The position numbers were made by a program, and so were the translations under genes. Below the pieces are notes generated by a model. It was not told the origin of the DNA and did no database searches. It worked only from the letters and a program-made list of their open reading frames with translations. From contig OW051492.1 in NCBI GenBank assembly GCA_932521035.1, positions 7,006,001 to 7,070,000 of the forward strand: a DNA stretch of 64,000 nt. Direction: 5' to 3'. The stretch comes from Oscheius dolichura (lineage: Eukaryota > Nematoda > Chromadorea > Rhabditida > Rhabditidae). Positions within the stretch are counted from its first letter, which is position 1. Every line of letters starts with the position of its first letter. Of this stretch, positions 11,297 to 23,166 are shown one piece after another.

Positions 11297-12084
11297 TCGT
11301 CGAAAGGGAACAGAGAGGGGAGGAGGCACACGAACTAGGGAAGACCTGAAACTGATAGAAAATGAACGGAGAACGAAAAAATATGAGATGGAAATGATGA
11401 TTCGATTAGATGGATTTTGAACGGTAAAAGACGGGAGACAGAGGGAGGAAAGAGACGCTCGGAATGCGGACAGGCTTCCCCTCTCCAGGTGTGTCAAATC
11501 GATCTCCGGGCGCTTTATAGCAATACCAATTGTATGGGTGATGTAGAGATTTGCCGGGGAGAGGGGAGCAGGTGATAGAGGGGGACAGGGAGCCGGGGCA
11601 TTATCTATAATGGAATGGGGATGGGAAGGAAAGGCAAGGGGATGAGAAAGGCTCGAAGGAAGCTGGTCACGTGGAAAGGAGGACGACTAGGTGAAAGAGG
11701 AGGACGATGGCCTTGAGGCGGGAGAAGTGGCCAGATGGCTGTAGATAGAAGAGGGGACACGAGAAGATTATCCTGGGAAGAGACAAATCTGAATGGGAAG
11801 ATAGCATGTTGTTGTTTCGGGGGTGTCTCGGCGCACGCGTGAATAGCCCGTAGCGACCGGTTCTCTCGGGGCAGATACCACAAAAGGCGGGAGGTCGATG
11901 ACATGAAGGAAAGGCGGGAAAGCGGACAAAAAAAGGAGAACAAGAAAAGTTCATCTATCATCTATACTTTTCACCCATCAATTGTGACCTATCATACTGT
12001 ACTGTATCCTATCTCCCCCCTAGCAATTGGGGGAGGCCGACGCGATTTTATTGTGAAGCGAAAAGCGATATATTCTTTTTATTT
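11297..12084. other. Intergenic spacer
   Basis: About 790 bp between two minus-strand genes. It holds the reverse-strand poly(A) signal TTTATT (12078-12083) of the next gene and a pyrimidine-rich minus-strand stretch; no supported exon was found. Confidence 0.5.
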
Positions 12085-12520
12085 CTAATTGATTGAGGCG
12101 TTTTCCCAGCTCGTCCTCTTTCCAAGGCCATTTATCACTCCCTTTTCCGCCTGGCTCGCCTCCTTCGACCCCGCCATGTACGCAATTGCGTCTGCCGTTT
12201 CGGCGACGCCTTGCGCGAGTCCGCTGGGCAGCTGATCTCCATCATTGTTTTTCCGAGTATTTTGTCCCGTCGCTTCCACCCGAACCCTGACTATTAAACT
12301 TTTCGGTCTCCGTCTCCCCAGTAGAGGAAGTTGTTGTGTCCCCCGACCCGGCTCCATCCAAAATGACTCGTGTTGAAATCAATTGATTTTGGGTAGAACC
12401 ACCTGGCGGAGGCCGGCTTCCTCCTCGATTTCCCCCCGGATCCATTGACTCGTCTTCTTTTGTCATCCACTTGTCGAGGCGAGGTGTCCCTGCTCCTTCC
12501 GGTCTTATCCTGTCGGTCAT
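12085..12520 (-). CDS. Small hydrophilic protein, unknown
   Basis: Two minus-strand exons, 12520-12348 and 12286-12085, joined in phase 2 across a 61-bp intron (GTCGGG donor, AATAGTCAG acceptor) give 124 aa from ATG 12520 to a stop followed 2 nt later by AATAAA (reverse of 12078-12083). The N-terminal half is Gly/Pro/Ser-rich, the C-terminal half is Ala/Glu/Gln-rich and probably helical, ending KRTSWENASIN. The gene is head-to-head with the UBR1 gene, only 56 bp between the two start codons, so they probably share a promoter region. The intron was inferred from the need to leave the first frame before its stop; the donor is not strong. Confidence 0.45.
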
Positions 12521-12576
12521 GTTCCGTTCGACCAAATTCTCACCGAATTTCTCTCACTTTCCTTATTGAGTTCGCG

Positions 12577-15500
12577 ATGTCTCTCCAGCATCATCTCGCT
12601 TCCCTGTAAGTATTAGAAAGGGGGCATCCCCACCGACCATCGGGGTCTCCCCCACGCGTGTTTGTTCTTTCCGCCTCATTCGAGTGGCTATGCCTTGTTT
12701 TTTCGTCTCAAAACCCTATTGATTCCAGCAGTTTGAATGGAATGATCGTGGATCTGGTGAGCAGCGTCCAACGGGAAGATTGGGAGAAGGCACGGCAGAT
12801 CCTCTACCAGCAGTGGCTGACCGAGTGTCCCCGCGTCTACCAGTGCAACCAGCACAAGCCGTGGGAGGCGCCCTCGGAGGAGCAGGTCAACCGCATCAGT
12901 CAGTTCTTCTTTTCTCTCTTCATCCAGCAGTCTCTTTCCAGATGAGACCCTCTTCGTCCCTCTGGTCAAGGCGATCAGCTGCCCGGCTGACCCTGTGGCC
13001 AACGTCGGGCACACCCTGGCCGGCCTCACGGAGCAGATTGGAATCGGCGAGATGAGCAGGGCCGGACAGATTTGTGGCCACGTCTTCAAGAATGGAGAAC
13101 TGACCTATTCCTGCAGGTACGGGCCATCCTCCCCTCTTCTCTGTCTAATCCTCCTCCTCTCTTTCAGTGTCTGTGCCACGGATCCGACGTGCGTGATGTG
13201 CCACGAGTGTTTCCACAAGTCGGAGCACAAGAATCACAAGTACAAGGTACAGGTAGATATTAAACATACTATTCCCTCTTTTCTCCTAACCAAACTGCTC
13301 CTTTTCTATTATTTTTCGAGTGAAGTGAGCTCCAACTCTCGTCTTTCAGATACACAGTTCCAATGGGTCCGGCTACTGTGACTGTGGAGACCCAGACGCT
13401 TGGAAGTCTGGCTACGCCTGTCCGGATCATCTTCCCCGGGAGAACAGCGAAGGGTAAGAGACTTATAATTCTTTTTTTAATGAGAGACATTCCAGTGAGG
13501 AGCCTCCTCGAATCCCAGAAGACTTGAGACGACGACTGAAGGCGCTGTTCACGATAATCCTGCAGTATTGTACGGGTATGGTGTGTCACGAGGCGCCGGA
13601 AGAGATCCAAAAGGAGAAGAAGCCCGTCTTTAAAATCCCAGAATTCATCAAATCGTGAGTGGATGAGTGTCGGCCGGGAAGTAGCCAACTCATTTCAGAG
13701 CAGCTGGTGACCGAGATGAGATCACCGGGGCCGGCCAATACTTAATGGCATTGTACAACGATGAGACTCACACCTTTGACACGGTAAGCACTCTCTTTTT
13801 AATCAATTAGAAAGAATATAATTAATGTGGTTCAGGTGATCCGCGCGCTCGAGCTACACGTCCCCGGTGTCACCACCCAGGATGCCATGCTTATCGCGAC
13901 TATTGTTGACCGGGAAGGGCGCTGTCTGGTTCGATACGGCACGAAAAACGACTGCGATGAGAATAAAAAATCGATGGTGGTGAGAATCTCTTTTATTTGA
14001 GGAGAGATTGCCGTCGTTTAGAAGAAAGTCAACCGGGATGTCAACAGACGGACAGATAAAAACGACCCGCTGTCGATACACGTCTTCGAGAACGAGATCG
14101 TCGTCAACCAGTGCCACGCGGTAGCCCTCATGGTCTGGCTCAACCACCAGCTCGAGATATTCCGTCAGTCTTGTCTCTTTCTTTGTGGTATCCTCTGGGT
14201 TTAGCTCCTCTGGCTGAGATTGTTGGCGACATTCTTCTCAACGAGCTGGCCATCCCGCCAGGAAGCGAGGATATGGAGGTGGACGGGGAACAGAAGGAGA
14301 CTGAGACACTTCTGGTCAAATATCTACGATACGATAAGAAACTGTGGAAGAGTAGGAGACCTTTCGTATTATTTAACAAGAGAGTGTTCAGTTGTCCGCC
14401 AGAATGTGCACCAGCTGTTGATGAAGACGGTCCTGATGAAGTACGAGCAGAAGATCGAACTGGCCAAGACGTACTTCCGCCACTACGACGAGATATACAA
14501 CGACTTCATCGACGACGACCACGACCTCGAGATGTCCATCGTCAGCCTGGCCGTGCAGTTCCTGACGGTGCCCAGCCTGGCTCGTCGTCTCATCGCCGAA
14601 GATAACGTCATGGATCTGGTATGGACTTCGATCCTTGCCCACACTGCCAAATACTGTAAGACTGGTCAGTTTCTCTTCCTTTAACTGGCTAGAGTCGGGT
14701 GTTTAGAAGCTGCCGGGAACAAGAAGGAGCCGTTGATCTTTGACTTTTCCACGAGGCAGTTTCCCGTCGTGTTGAAGAGAGCCCTCCACATGGTACGCGA
14801 CCTGGGATACATTTTGAATATCCCGCCGACGGAGAACCAGTGGACAGATGAACTGAGAGACGGCTTTGTGCGGGGAGTAGCCAGGCAGCTGGAATTCATC
14901 TCGCGGATGCAGGTACGGAGAATATCTTGACTTTTTGATAGAAGGAGGAATATTTCAGGGTATGGACGAGGTCAAGAGACAGGCACAGGAGCATCAGGTC
15001 TGGGAGATGGAGTGGGAGTCGGCCTTCAACATCCAGATTCGGATACAAGAAGTCCTCACCCTGACACAGCTCTGGGCATATTCTGATGTATGTTATCCTT
15101 TCTCGTCCTATAGATGTGATGGCTATTTTAGAAGACGGTGCATCGCCGACTAATGGCAATGGGACTGGACAATATGATGAAATATCGGCCGACTTGTGGC
15201 AAGGAGGAGGGCACAGCTACCGTAACCCATATGAAAGTTGAGAGTTAGTTTGCCTATCTTTTTCCCCTTATCCCACTGGTTCCAGTAAATGGTGATTTGT
15301 ACGTCTGCCCTCAGTTTGACATTCTGCACGGCATCGTCTCCATCCATCAGCCGCTTTGGAGGTTCACCGCCGGGTTGTTCGCAGCTGGACGAGACTTTCT
15401 CGACTTTTTCAATAGTACGTGATCTTTTTATATAATATTTAATGAGAAGTATAGGTAGTCAACGTACCCCGGAAGAGTCGGATATTGTGGACAAGATCAA

Positions 15501-18500
15501 GAGTTGGGGAACACATATGTTCGAGGAGCCGCTGCGGGTACAGGTGCTTTGTGCCCAGGTGCAGGCCCAGCTGTGGAGAAGGAATGGCTTCTCTTTGATA
15601 AATCAGATCCACAACTACTACTCGCCCATATGCCGGGTGGAGATGTACGACCGGGACTTGTTGATGATGCAGGTGGCCGCCGTGCTGAACAGTCCCCGCG
15701 ACGTGCTCATCCATATCATTACGAGATATCGGCTGGCCGGATGGGCCGGCCTCAACTATACGAACTCTGACGCCTCGCGGTCCTCGCCCTACGGTAGCAA
15801 CATGGACAAGGATGAGACGAGCAAGATTATAGTCACTCTGGCAGAGGAGATGCTCCATCTCCTCATCAATATGCTTTCCGAGCGCTACCAGCCGGGCGTC
15901 GGCAAGTCCACCACGTCGACCATGTTCCGTCGCGAGCTGGTCCATCTCCTCTGCACCGGACCGCATCCTTTCAGCCAGATGAGCGACGTAGGTCACCTTG
16001 TCCCTTTTTGACTCGTTTTGCATGTTTTCTACGATAATTCACTGTGGAGAATTTTAGAAAATGGCTCGATTTCAGCTGATGCGCAAGATGGCCAACGACC
16101 CGTTGTTTGAGAAGATCCAGCTGCATGACATTGTCAACCAGATTGCCGAGTGCAAGTCAGTTCTTTTCCCTCTTTTCTTTATTATAGAAGAGTTTTTCAG
16201 GAAGTTGACCCCGACCTCGGCTGGCCAGTTCCATCTGAAAGACGACTTCCTCAAAGAGTACAATCCCTTCTTCTACCACTACTCGAAGAGCAACGTGTCA
16301 GCGGCCGAGCTCTACCAGCAGAAGATCCGACAGAAGATGGACCGCTCCCTGGTGGCCTGTCCCCCACCGGTCAACTGCGAATTCGAGCCGTTCTTCCAGC
16401 CCCTCTTGAGACTTCTCGACTGTCCCGTCATGATTCGCCTGTGTCGGGCCGTCCTGGAGAGGACACAGAAGAGAAGCCGGTACTCGAGTGATCGTCTCCT
16501 CCACCGGGTATTCCTTGCCTATTCCAAATAATTAGAGAGATCTCTTTCAGTCGCTGTATCTGATTGCCATGGGATTACAAGAACAGGAACAACACCCGAC
16601 GGAGTTCGACTACCTCGGCCCGGCTGCCCAAGAAGGAATACTCAAACTGATGGAAGATCTCAACGGAACCGCCGAAGCCGGAACACACGCCGACCTCCTC
16701 TCGTGGACTATTCAGGTAACGTTTTATTGTCACGCTTTATTAAGAGAATTTATTAGAAGTACAAAGAAGTCGAGCGACTGGTATCATCCGGCCCGGAAAC
16801 GGCTCCGTTGGAAGAAACGGCCAACAGGGACGACTCCCCGACAGCTGCCAAGGCGAGACGAGCAGAGATGGCAGCCAAGATGAGGGCTCAAGCCATGCAG
16901 AAGATGCAAAAGATGCAGAAGAAATTTATAAATAAGATGGAGCCGGAAGCCGCGCCGATGGAAGTGGACAAGACGAGCGAGACGAACGAGCCGAAGAAGT
17001 GTCGCCCCATGCGAATGGATGACGACGACGACTGGGCATGGTAGGGACTTTTTTGGTTTATATTGTACGGAAAAGTTCAGTATGGAGTCGGATGACAGTT
17101 TTCCCGTTTGCCTCGGTGTCGGTCGATGGAAGATAGACACCACACTGCCGAGAAAAGTGACGTGTATGCTATGCCAGGAAGAGGAACTCCTCGAGCCGGG
17201 ACACGGGACATTTGTCTGTGCAGCCTACGTTCAAAGGTATTGCACTTTCCTCTCTTTCTCTTGACAAAGGAACACTTTCAGATCAATGTTATTCGCCCAG
17301 AAGCATGAGTCGATCGAAGCGACTCGCGGTCTCCGCCATGACTTTGTCTCGGCCGCCCTCCCCATGGGTCTGGATACGTCGACTTGTTCCCACGTCATGC
17401 ACTATGAATGCTATCAGAGCTTAACGGAAAATATCCTCACGAAAGAGAGAAACCGTCCCCGGCAGCACGTGGCGTTTCACAAGATGATCGACATCGAACT
17501 GGGCGAGTACCACTGTCCCCTGTGCAAGCGTCTCTCCAACACGGCCCTGCCCGTCCTGCCCGCCGTCCCTCTCATGAATATCAAAGGGTTCGTCTCCTTC
17601 TTTTTTTATATTTTTACCATTTCTCTCTTCAGCTTCTCGTCTGCCCGATTGAATGTAGTGGAAGATTTTGACTCGTGGGTTGCGAGGGTCAAGGAGCTGC
17701 TCGAGGCGCCTCCCCTATTGACCCCGTCGAAGCCGAAGAGTCACAGCCGGAAAAGATCTCACTCGGAGCGATCGCTGGCCGACCTGGCCAAGCAGGCAGA
17801 CGACCTCTCCTCGATGGCCCTGGATAATAATCTGTCCACCTCGGTGCCGACTGCCTCGACCATGCAACTTCTGATGGGCGAGGGTCCTTCCACTGCCGGG
17901 AGCCAGCCAACCATGGAAATGGGTACGTTCTATCCTTGCGATTTTTATAAAATCTTCTTATTACAGAGAATACTCTGTACGGTGATCCGATCCTCCAAGA
18001 GCTGACGGCGATGATAGATGACGAGGGAAATTCCCAGCAGCCCAAGTCGCCGACAGCACAACGATCAGAAGTTTTGGCCGAGTTCGCCCGTCACATCCAG
18101 AAGGTGCCGGCCTCGGTGGCCACGGCTCTGAGGGCCATAATGCAACGGACAAAGAATATGAGCGGGCCCTCCTACGACAGATACAACGATGCCATTCGGG
18201 TGTTTGCCAAATTTTTGGTCAAGGTGGGATCTGCTCTAGTTCGGATAACAAGACGATTGTTTAGACTCAAACACGGGATAATCAAAACCACGGCGACAGC
18301 ATGAAAGGCTACCTGGCGACGATAACCACCTGGCAGAGTACGGTCCACGTGATCCGAAGCATCTCGGCCATCCTCCAGTCGGAAGGCAAGCCTCTCTTCG
18401 GCGCATTGAATACCCGACAGGTTAACCATTCCTCTCTTATTTAGCTACTTCTCCTATTCAGAGAGACTGCTGCAGTGCCCTGACGCGTCTCTCGGCCTCG

Positions 18501-21084
18501 TTGTCCTACTATATGCAGAATATGCCCCTGCACATCCAGGTCATGTTGAGGGCTCTGCTCAGTTCGCCTCCTCCCGTCAGCCAGCCCAGCTTCTGTCCCA
18601 CCAGTCCCAAGTCTCCTCTCTGTGTTCCTCATGCCTCCGTCAGCAATATCAGCAACACCAGCTCCACAGAATCCCCAGCTACGTATGTTCCCTGTCTCTT
18701 GACTTCTACGGCCATCTTCTCTTTAGACCTCCACCCACTCCACATGCCCTGAGCTTCAAGGAGTCGTTCACAATGCTCTTCCTGTCGACTCATCAGAAAC
18801 TGGCCTCAAAGGGTGCCCTGGTCAATATTCTCCACGTCGATATGCTCAACTTGGCCGTGTCCCTGGCGATGAGTATTGGATGGACATGGTCCGATGGCAG
18901 GCAGTCGATGAAACAGTCACGCAACCAGAGGGAGATGTTGCCAGACGGCTCCCTGGACGAGTTGCACTGTATCCGGCTCTGCCTCTGTGGCATCCTATTC
19001 CAGGTACTCTCGTCCTTCTTATCTATTTATCCTCTATTCTGTTCAGGTTATAGCCACATTTGATGATGGTGATATGACAGAAGAAGAGCAGATTGACGAC
19101 GCCGTTGATGCCCGACTGTGTGAATTGTGGGCAGCTGCCCGTCCGGAAGATGCCCCTCTGGTCGAGAAGAAACGGCTACGAGACGTGCTCCGCGAAGCCA
19201 TTCTCTCCTTCCTCCGCCCCCTGGCGCTCTTCTACAATAACCTCACAATGGTGCCTCCCCCAGAGGCGTTGAGAGGTATTCCCCTCATTAGACACTATCA
19301 GCAAGTCGTTTCAGATCCGTCGGTGGACGAGTTCGAGCCCCTCTGTCGCTACATGGGACTGCCCTCCACCCTGGGTAACATCGTCGACGGTCCCGCCATC
19401 CTGAGCCTCTTCCAAATGTGGTCAGCTGCTCTTCCTCCCGATCCCTGGCAGAGACACAGCCTCGTCAAGCAGCCTGTCAGAGCCAACCAGCTCATTGACT
19501 TGCCCGAGGACTTTAGCGACCTCATCCAGATGGCCACTACATTCAGGTTTTATTTTCATCTGATCTAACCCAGTGGTCTTTCTAGATGTCCGACAGTGCC
19601 ATTCGACGAGCCGACCTCCAACATCCCGACTATCTGCCTCGTCTGCGGAACCATCCTCTGCTCCCAGAGCTACTGTTGCCAGAAGACGGTCGGTAAAGAG
19701 ACCATGGGCGCCTGCCGGTTCCACATGCAGACGTGTTCCGGTTCAGTTGGACTATTTTTAAGGTAAGAGGAAGGACACGAAAAAAAGGACAAGGGGCCCC
19801 GGGAGAATGTTTATTCGTCTAGCAGTCGCTATCACTGTGGGCCTCGGCGTCGGACGGCTCGGACCTCTCGCTGATGGTGTGGAGGCGGTTGATCTGTACG
19901 GCTTGCTCCTGGACCAGCGCGTAGATGAATTCCTCGTCCAGTTCGGAGAGCACATCCTGCAGGACCTGTTCGGCCTCGGCGAACACGTCCTCCTCGGAAA
20001 TGGCACTGGCCGTGGTCATCTCGTCGTCGGCCAGGTAGTCGTCGTCGTCCGTCTGTACGGAGCGAGACATCCTGCTGACTTCGTCCTCGGTCGTCTCCTC
20101 GGCCAGGTCGAGGATCTCGAAGAAGAAGAGATTGAGGGTGAGGAGGAGGATGGCCAGGCGGAAGAGGCACTCGGAAGAGAACATCATCTCCAGTCCCTGG
20201 CGGTTCTGGCTGCGAATCGATTCCAATTCCGTCCTGTTGATCGAGGCCACGGCCTTCTGGACAGTGTTGACGGCGAGGGGCGCGACGAGTCTCATCGACG
20301 GGGAGCTGTTGGCTGCCTTGGCCGGCACGGGAGCAAGGAGAGGCTGTCCCACGAGCTCGATGACCGTCTTAGAACTGTTGAAAACGGGGAAAGACTGTCC
20401 AATTGGTCCAGGGAGACGGGTCGGTACCGAATTGCTAGCAGCCTTCTTGGGCGAGGCGGTCACCTTGGGATAGAAGCAGAATTCCGTCTTCCGAACGGTC
20501 AGATCCGTGGGCTTGGCCACTGCGAGAGCCGTCTCCGTCGTCTCGAGCGGTGCCTCGTAGATAACTGCTTCGAAGAGCACGATACACTTGGGACGATGCG
20601 CGTAGTTGGGGGCGGCAGCGGCTCCGGGAAGAAGAGTCAGTAACAGCAGCAGAGCTGGCAACATGGTCAGTTGGAGGGTTAGTAGAGTCGACCGGCTACG
20701 GCAAGCACAGCTAACAGAATGCGGTAGGAGATTGGGCAAAGGGATTGAAGGGATCTGCCACCTGACGTGTTATATCTGGAAAATAAATTGAATTTCAGGA
20801 TCCGTGACTGTATCGTGGTGCTGATGACGACGAGGCGACGAGGATGTATCCGAGCTGCTCCCTATGTGGACGAATTCGGCGAGTCGGATCAAGGATTCAG
20901 GTGCCTTTCTATTCTTGTTTACCCAATAACATTCAATTGTAGGAGAGGAAATCCGCTTCATTTGAACCAGGCGCTGTACAACAAACTGAAGCAGCTGTGG
21001 ATGTCGCAGGGCATCGCCGAGGAAGTCGTCAACCAGTTCGACATCGACAACCGCAACATCCAGTTCGACTTTATCCATCTCTAG
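12577..21084 (+). CDS. ubr-1: UBR1-type E3 ubiquitin ligase (N-recognin)
   Basis: 31 exons with consistent phases give 2017 aa, or 2004 if a 39-bp in-frame intron near 19275-19313 is removed. The UBR box (exons 3-5, 12942-13453) has [33 protein letters not shown] and [20 protein letters not shown], the zinc ligands that bind basic N-terminal degrons. A ClpS-like type-2 region follows (13836-14163), then a long helical body. Exons 20-22 encode a charged linker, a cysteine-rich CMLCQEE segment and the RING-H2 block with HVMHYECYQ and YHCPLCKRL. The C-terminal UBR-Leu/autoinhibitory domain ends in FDFIHL. UBR1 ubiquitinates N-degron substrates in the cytosol with a RAD6-type E2. Penultimate exons 20799-20900 and 20943-21084 lie beyond a 1036-bp intron that holds another gene. 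Confidence 0.95.
19810..19815 (-). terminator. AATAAA of the nested antisense gene
   Basis: TTTATT on the plus strand, three bases past the stop codon (19819-19821) of the gene nested in the ubr-1 intron; supports that gene being independently transcribed. Confidence 0.6.
19819..20664 (-). CDS. Secreted or type I membrane protein nested antisense in a ubr-1 intron
   Basis: A single open frame lies wholly inside ubr-1 intron 19763-20798 on the opposite strand. From ATG 20664 it gives 281 aa; the frame is open 75 nt further upstream but this Met starts a clear signal peptide ([18 protein letters not shown]). The ectodomain (about 20-170) has few cysteines and several NSS/NRT glycosylation-type sites; a hydrophobic helix at about 175-195 ([19 protein letters not shown]) is followed by a strongly acidic cytosolic tail with [11 protein letters not shown] and a final [11 protein letters not shown]. 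The stop is followed 3 nt later by AATAAA (reverse of 19810-19815). It has no introns, unlike its neighbours. No family recognised. Confidence 0.7.
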   Translation of the reverse strand: MLPALLLLLTLLPGAAAAPNYAHRPKCIVLFEAVIYEAPLETTETALAVAKPTDLTVRKTEFCFYPKVTASPKKAASNSVPTRLPGPIGQSFPVFNSSKTVIELVGQPLLAPVPAKAANSSPSMRLVAPLAVNTVQKAVASINRTELESIRSQNRQGLEMMFSSECLFRLAILLLTLNLFFFEILDLAEETTEDEVSRMSRSVQTDDDDYLADDEMTTASAISEEDVFAEAEQVLQDVLSELDEEFIYALVQEQAVQINRLHTISERSEPSDAEAHSDSDC

Positions 21085-21337
21085 GTATCCTCCCTCCGTC
21101 CTTTGTAATCTCCTTCCCCTGCCCGGTGCTGTCAATTAGGTTCCCTTTGTGCCTGTAAACTTTCGTTGTCAGTCATATTCCCATTTATATGTGTCCCCTG
21201 CCCTGTTACCTCCCCTCATCCTTATATCCAAACCAGAAATTAGAAATGGGTCATTATATACGAGATGGTGATGGAGTTCTTTCGTCTCTAGTCAGCCAGC
21301 CCGAGAGCCTAGGTCTAGCAAATTGTCTTGGGGTCCG

Positions 21338-21371
<34 letters not shown>

Positions 21372-23028
21372 TTCTACTTCATTTTCTACCATTATAGAGA
21401 GATTGTTTTAGGCTTTTCCCATTGATAAATTATTCTTCATACATGTGTTTATATATTATTATTTGAGAGAGAAACAGGGGTCGCCTGGATGAGTGTGCCG
21501 CCTCCCTCCAAGGGGTGCTTCGATCTCCTGGAACATTCAACCTCCAAAAGCTGAAAAATAAGAGGTGTCCAAGCAGAGTGAGGTAAGGAAGCACAGAGAA
21601 GCCATATTGAGAAATATCCAAGGAGGAGATCTCCATGGGCGCTCTAGTTCCTCGGGAACACTTGAATTAGAGAAACGAGGAGGTGGAGGCGGGTGCCGCA
21701 TTGTGAAATGCCCGCAGAGTAGTCCTCCTCGTCTTGGTGGCCGTACTCTCTCACTCGGGCACAAATGTTTCCGGTTTGTAAAAGCCATTTTAGCCGTGTG
21801 CCGCTGCTGTTGCCTCTGCTGTGTTCTCGCCGTCGCTGACCGCCGCTCGGTGGTGCGGTGATGGCGGACCGAGGGAGACCGGTTCGGTGGCCGATCTCCT
21901 CGCGCACACGGCTACGGGACGCGTGTCTTTCTCGCCCCATCCGTTAATTTTTCACTCGTTGGCACACTTTTACTTTTTCCTGTCTCGGCCCGGCTTTCCC
22001 CGAGAATTAAAGCCGAGCACCGGGGGCCCTCCGTTGGCATGCAGTTGGTGGTATTTGTTCAGAAAGGCACCGCCCCGCCCGAATTGTCGCGGCTTCAACA
22101 GTCTCTTTCTCATGGATTTTTGATCCTCCTCTCGTTTCTCTGTTTTCCCAGCCCCCAAAAACTGACTGTTTTGGTGGAGAAAATGCAAAAATAACCGGAT
22201 ACGGCAAAACATTTTGGGCTTTCACCCTTTTGAACTCTTCGTGGATCGCATCTAGAGATGCCATCTCCCGGTGCCTACTCTTTGTTCTCCTCGACAAAAG
22301 GACCTCTTATTTACCACGAAACCCTTCTCTAATTGGGAAATCCCTTCGTTTTCGGGAGCCAACTGTGTTTTTAAAGCAGACAGCTGGTTCAATTTGGAGT
22401 GCCTCTCGTTTTTGAAATAGATTTCCCCTTTCTCCCCTTCCTAATAAACGAAAGGCCTCCTCCCGGTCTCAATATCCACAATGCTCGAACATTGCGCACT
22501 GTTGTTTTCTCGCGTGTTTGATATTCGATTAGTCGCCGACTGGCCTCGAGACAGAACATGGACCATCTATTTTTTTAACCGACCTCTACTCTCTTTTCTC
22601 TCCGTTGTCCACACAGTGTCTCGTGTATAAAATCTGTAGAAATCGCTTGAAACAGCGGAGACGTGGGGGTAAGGGGACTCCTGGATAAAGAAGATAGTGT
22701 ATCCCCTCGTCTCCTCGTGGCTTTTCCCTTGTTCAAATCTCAATATTTTGTAAAGAGTACGGCGTTGACTCCTCTTTCTCTGCTCACCGACCACCTCCCG
22801 GTCCGAATGTGTCTTGCTTTGCACCCCTTTGTACTTCCTTGCAAGAGGTATTCTTTCGACGGAACGAGGTCTGTAGCCCGACCAAAGAACTTTCCATCTG
22901 GGAGACCTAAAAACTGTCATTGACCTCGATGGCCTTCCTGATTTTTTTTTGCTTGTCTCCGTGTAATTGATAGTTTCCAGAAGAGTTCTCCCCTCTCTTT
23001 TCCTCTCTCTTTTCCTTGTCCCCTGCCC
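21085..23028. other. 1.9-kb intergenic region with a (TC)n tract
   Basis: No supported gene. It holds a TC-dinucleotide tract at about 21338-21378 and a CTG/GCC-rich stretch near 21790-21860. It may contain 5' UTR exons or regulatory sequence of the protein kinase D gene that follows. Confidence 0.5.
21338..21378 (+). repeat. (TC)n microsatellite
   Basis: Alternating TC, perfect for about 26 bases then interrupted (TTCTCTCTTTC). Confidence 0.85.
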
Positions 23029-23166
23029 AGTTATTCCGTTTCTGATCGTCGAGGGGATGAGTCAGAGTGCCCCGAGAAGTGTTCAACCAGTTCTTCTCCC
23101 CCTAACCGAACCACTAAACGGGCTTCCCCAATTGTGACGTCGGCTGGGGCTCGTTCCGTTGTAAAT

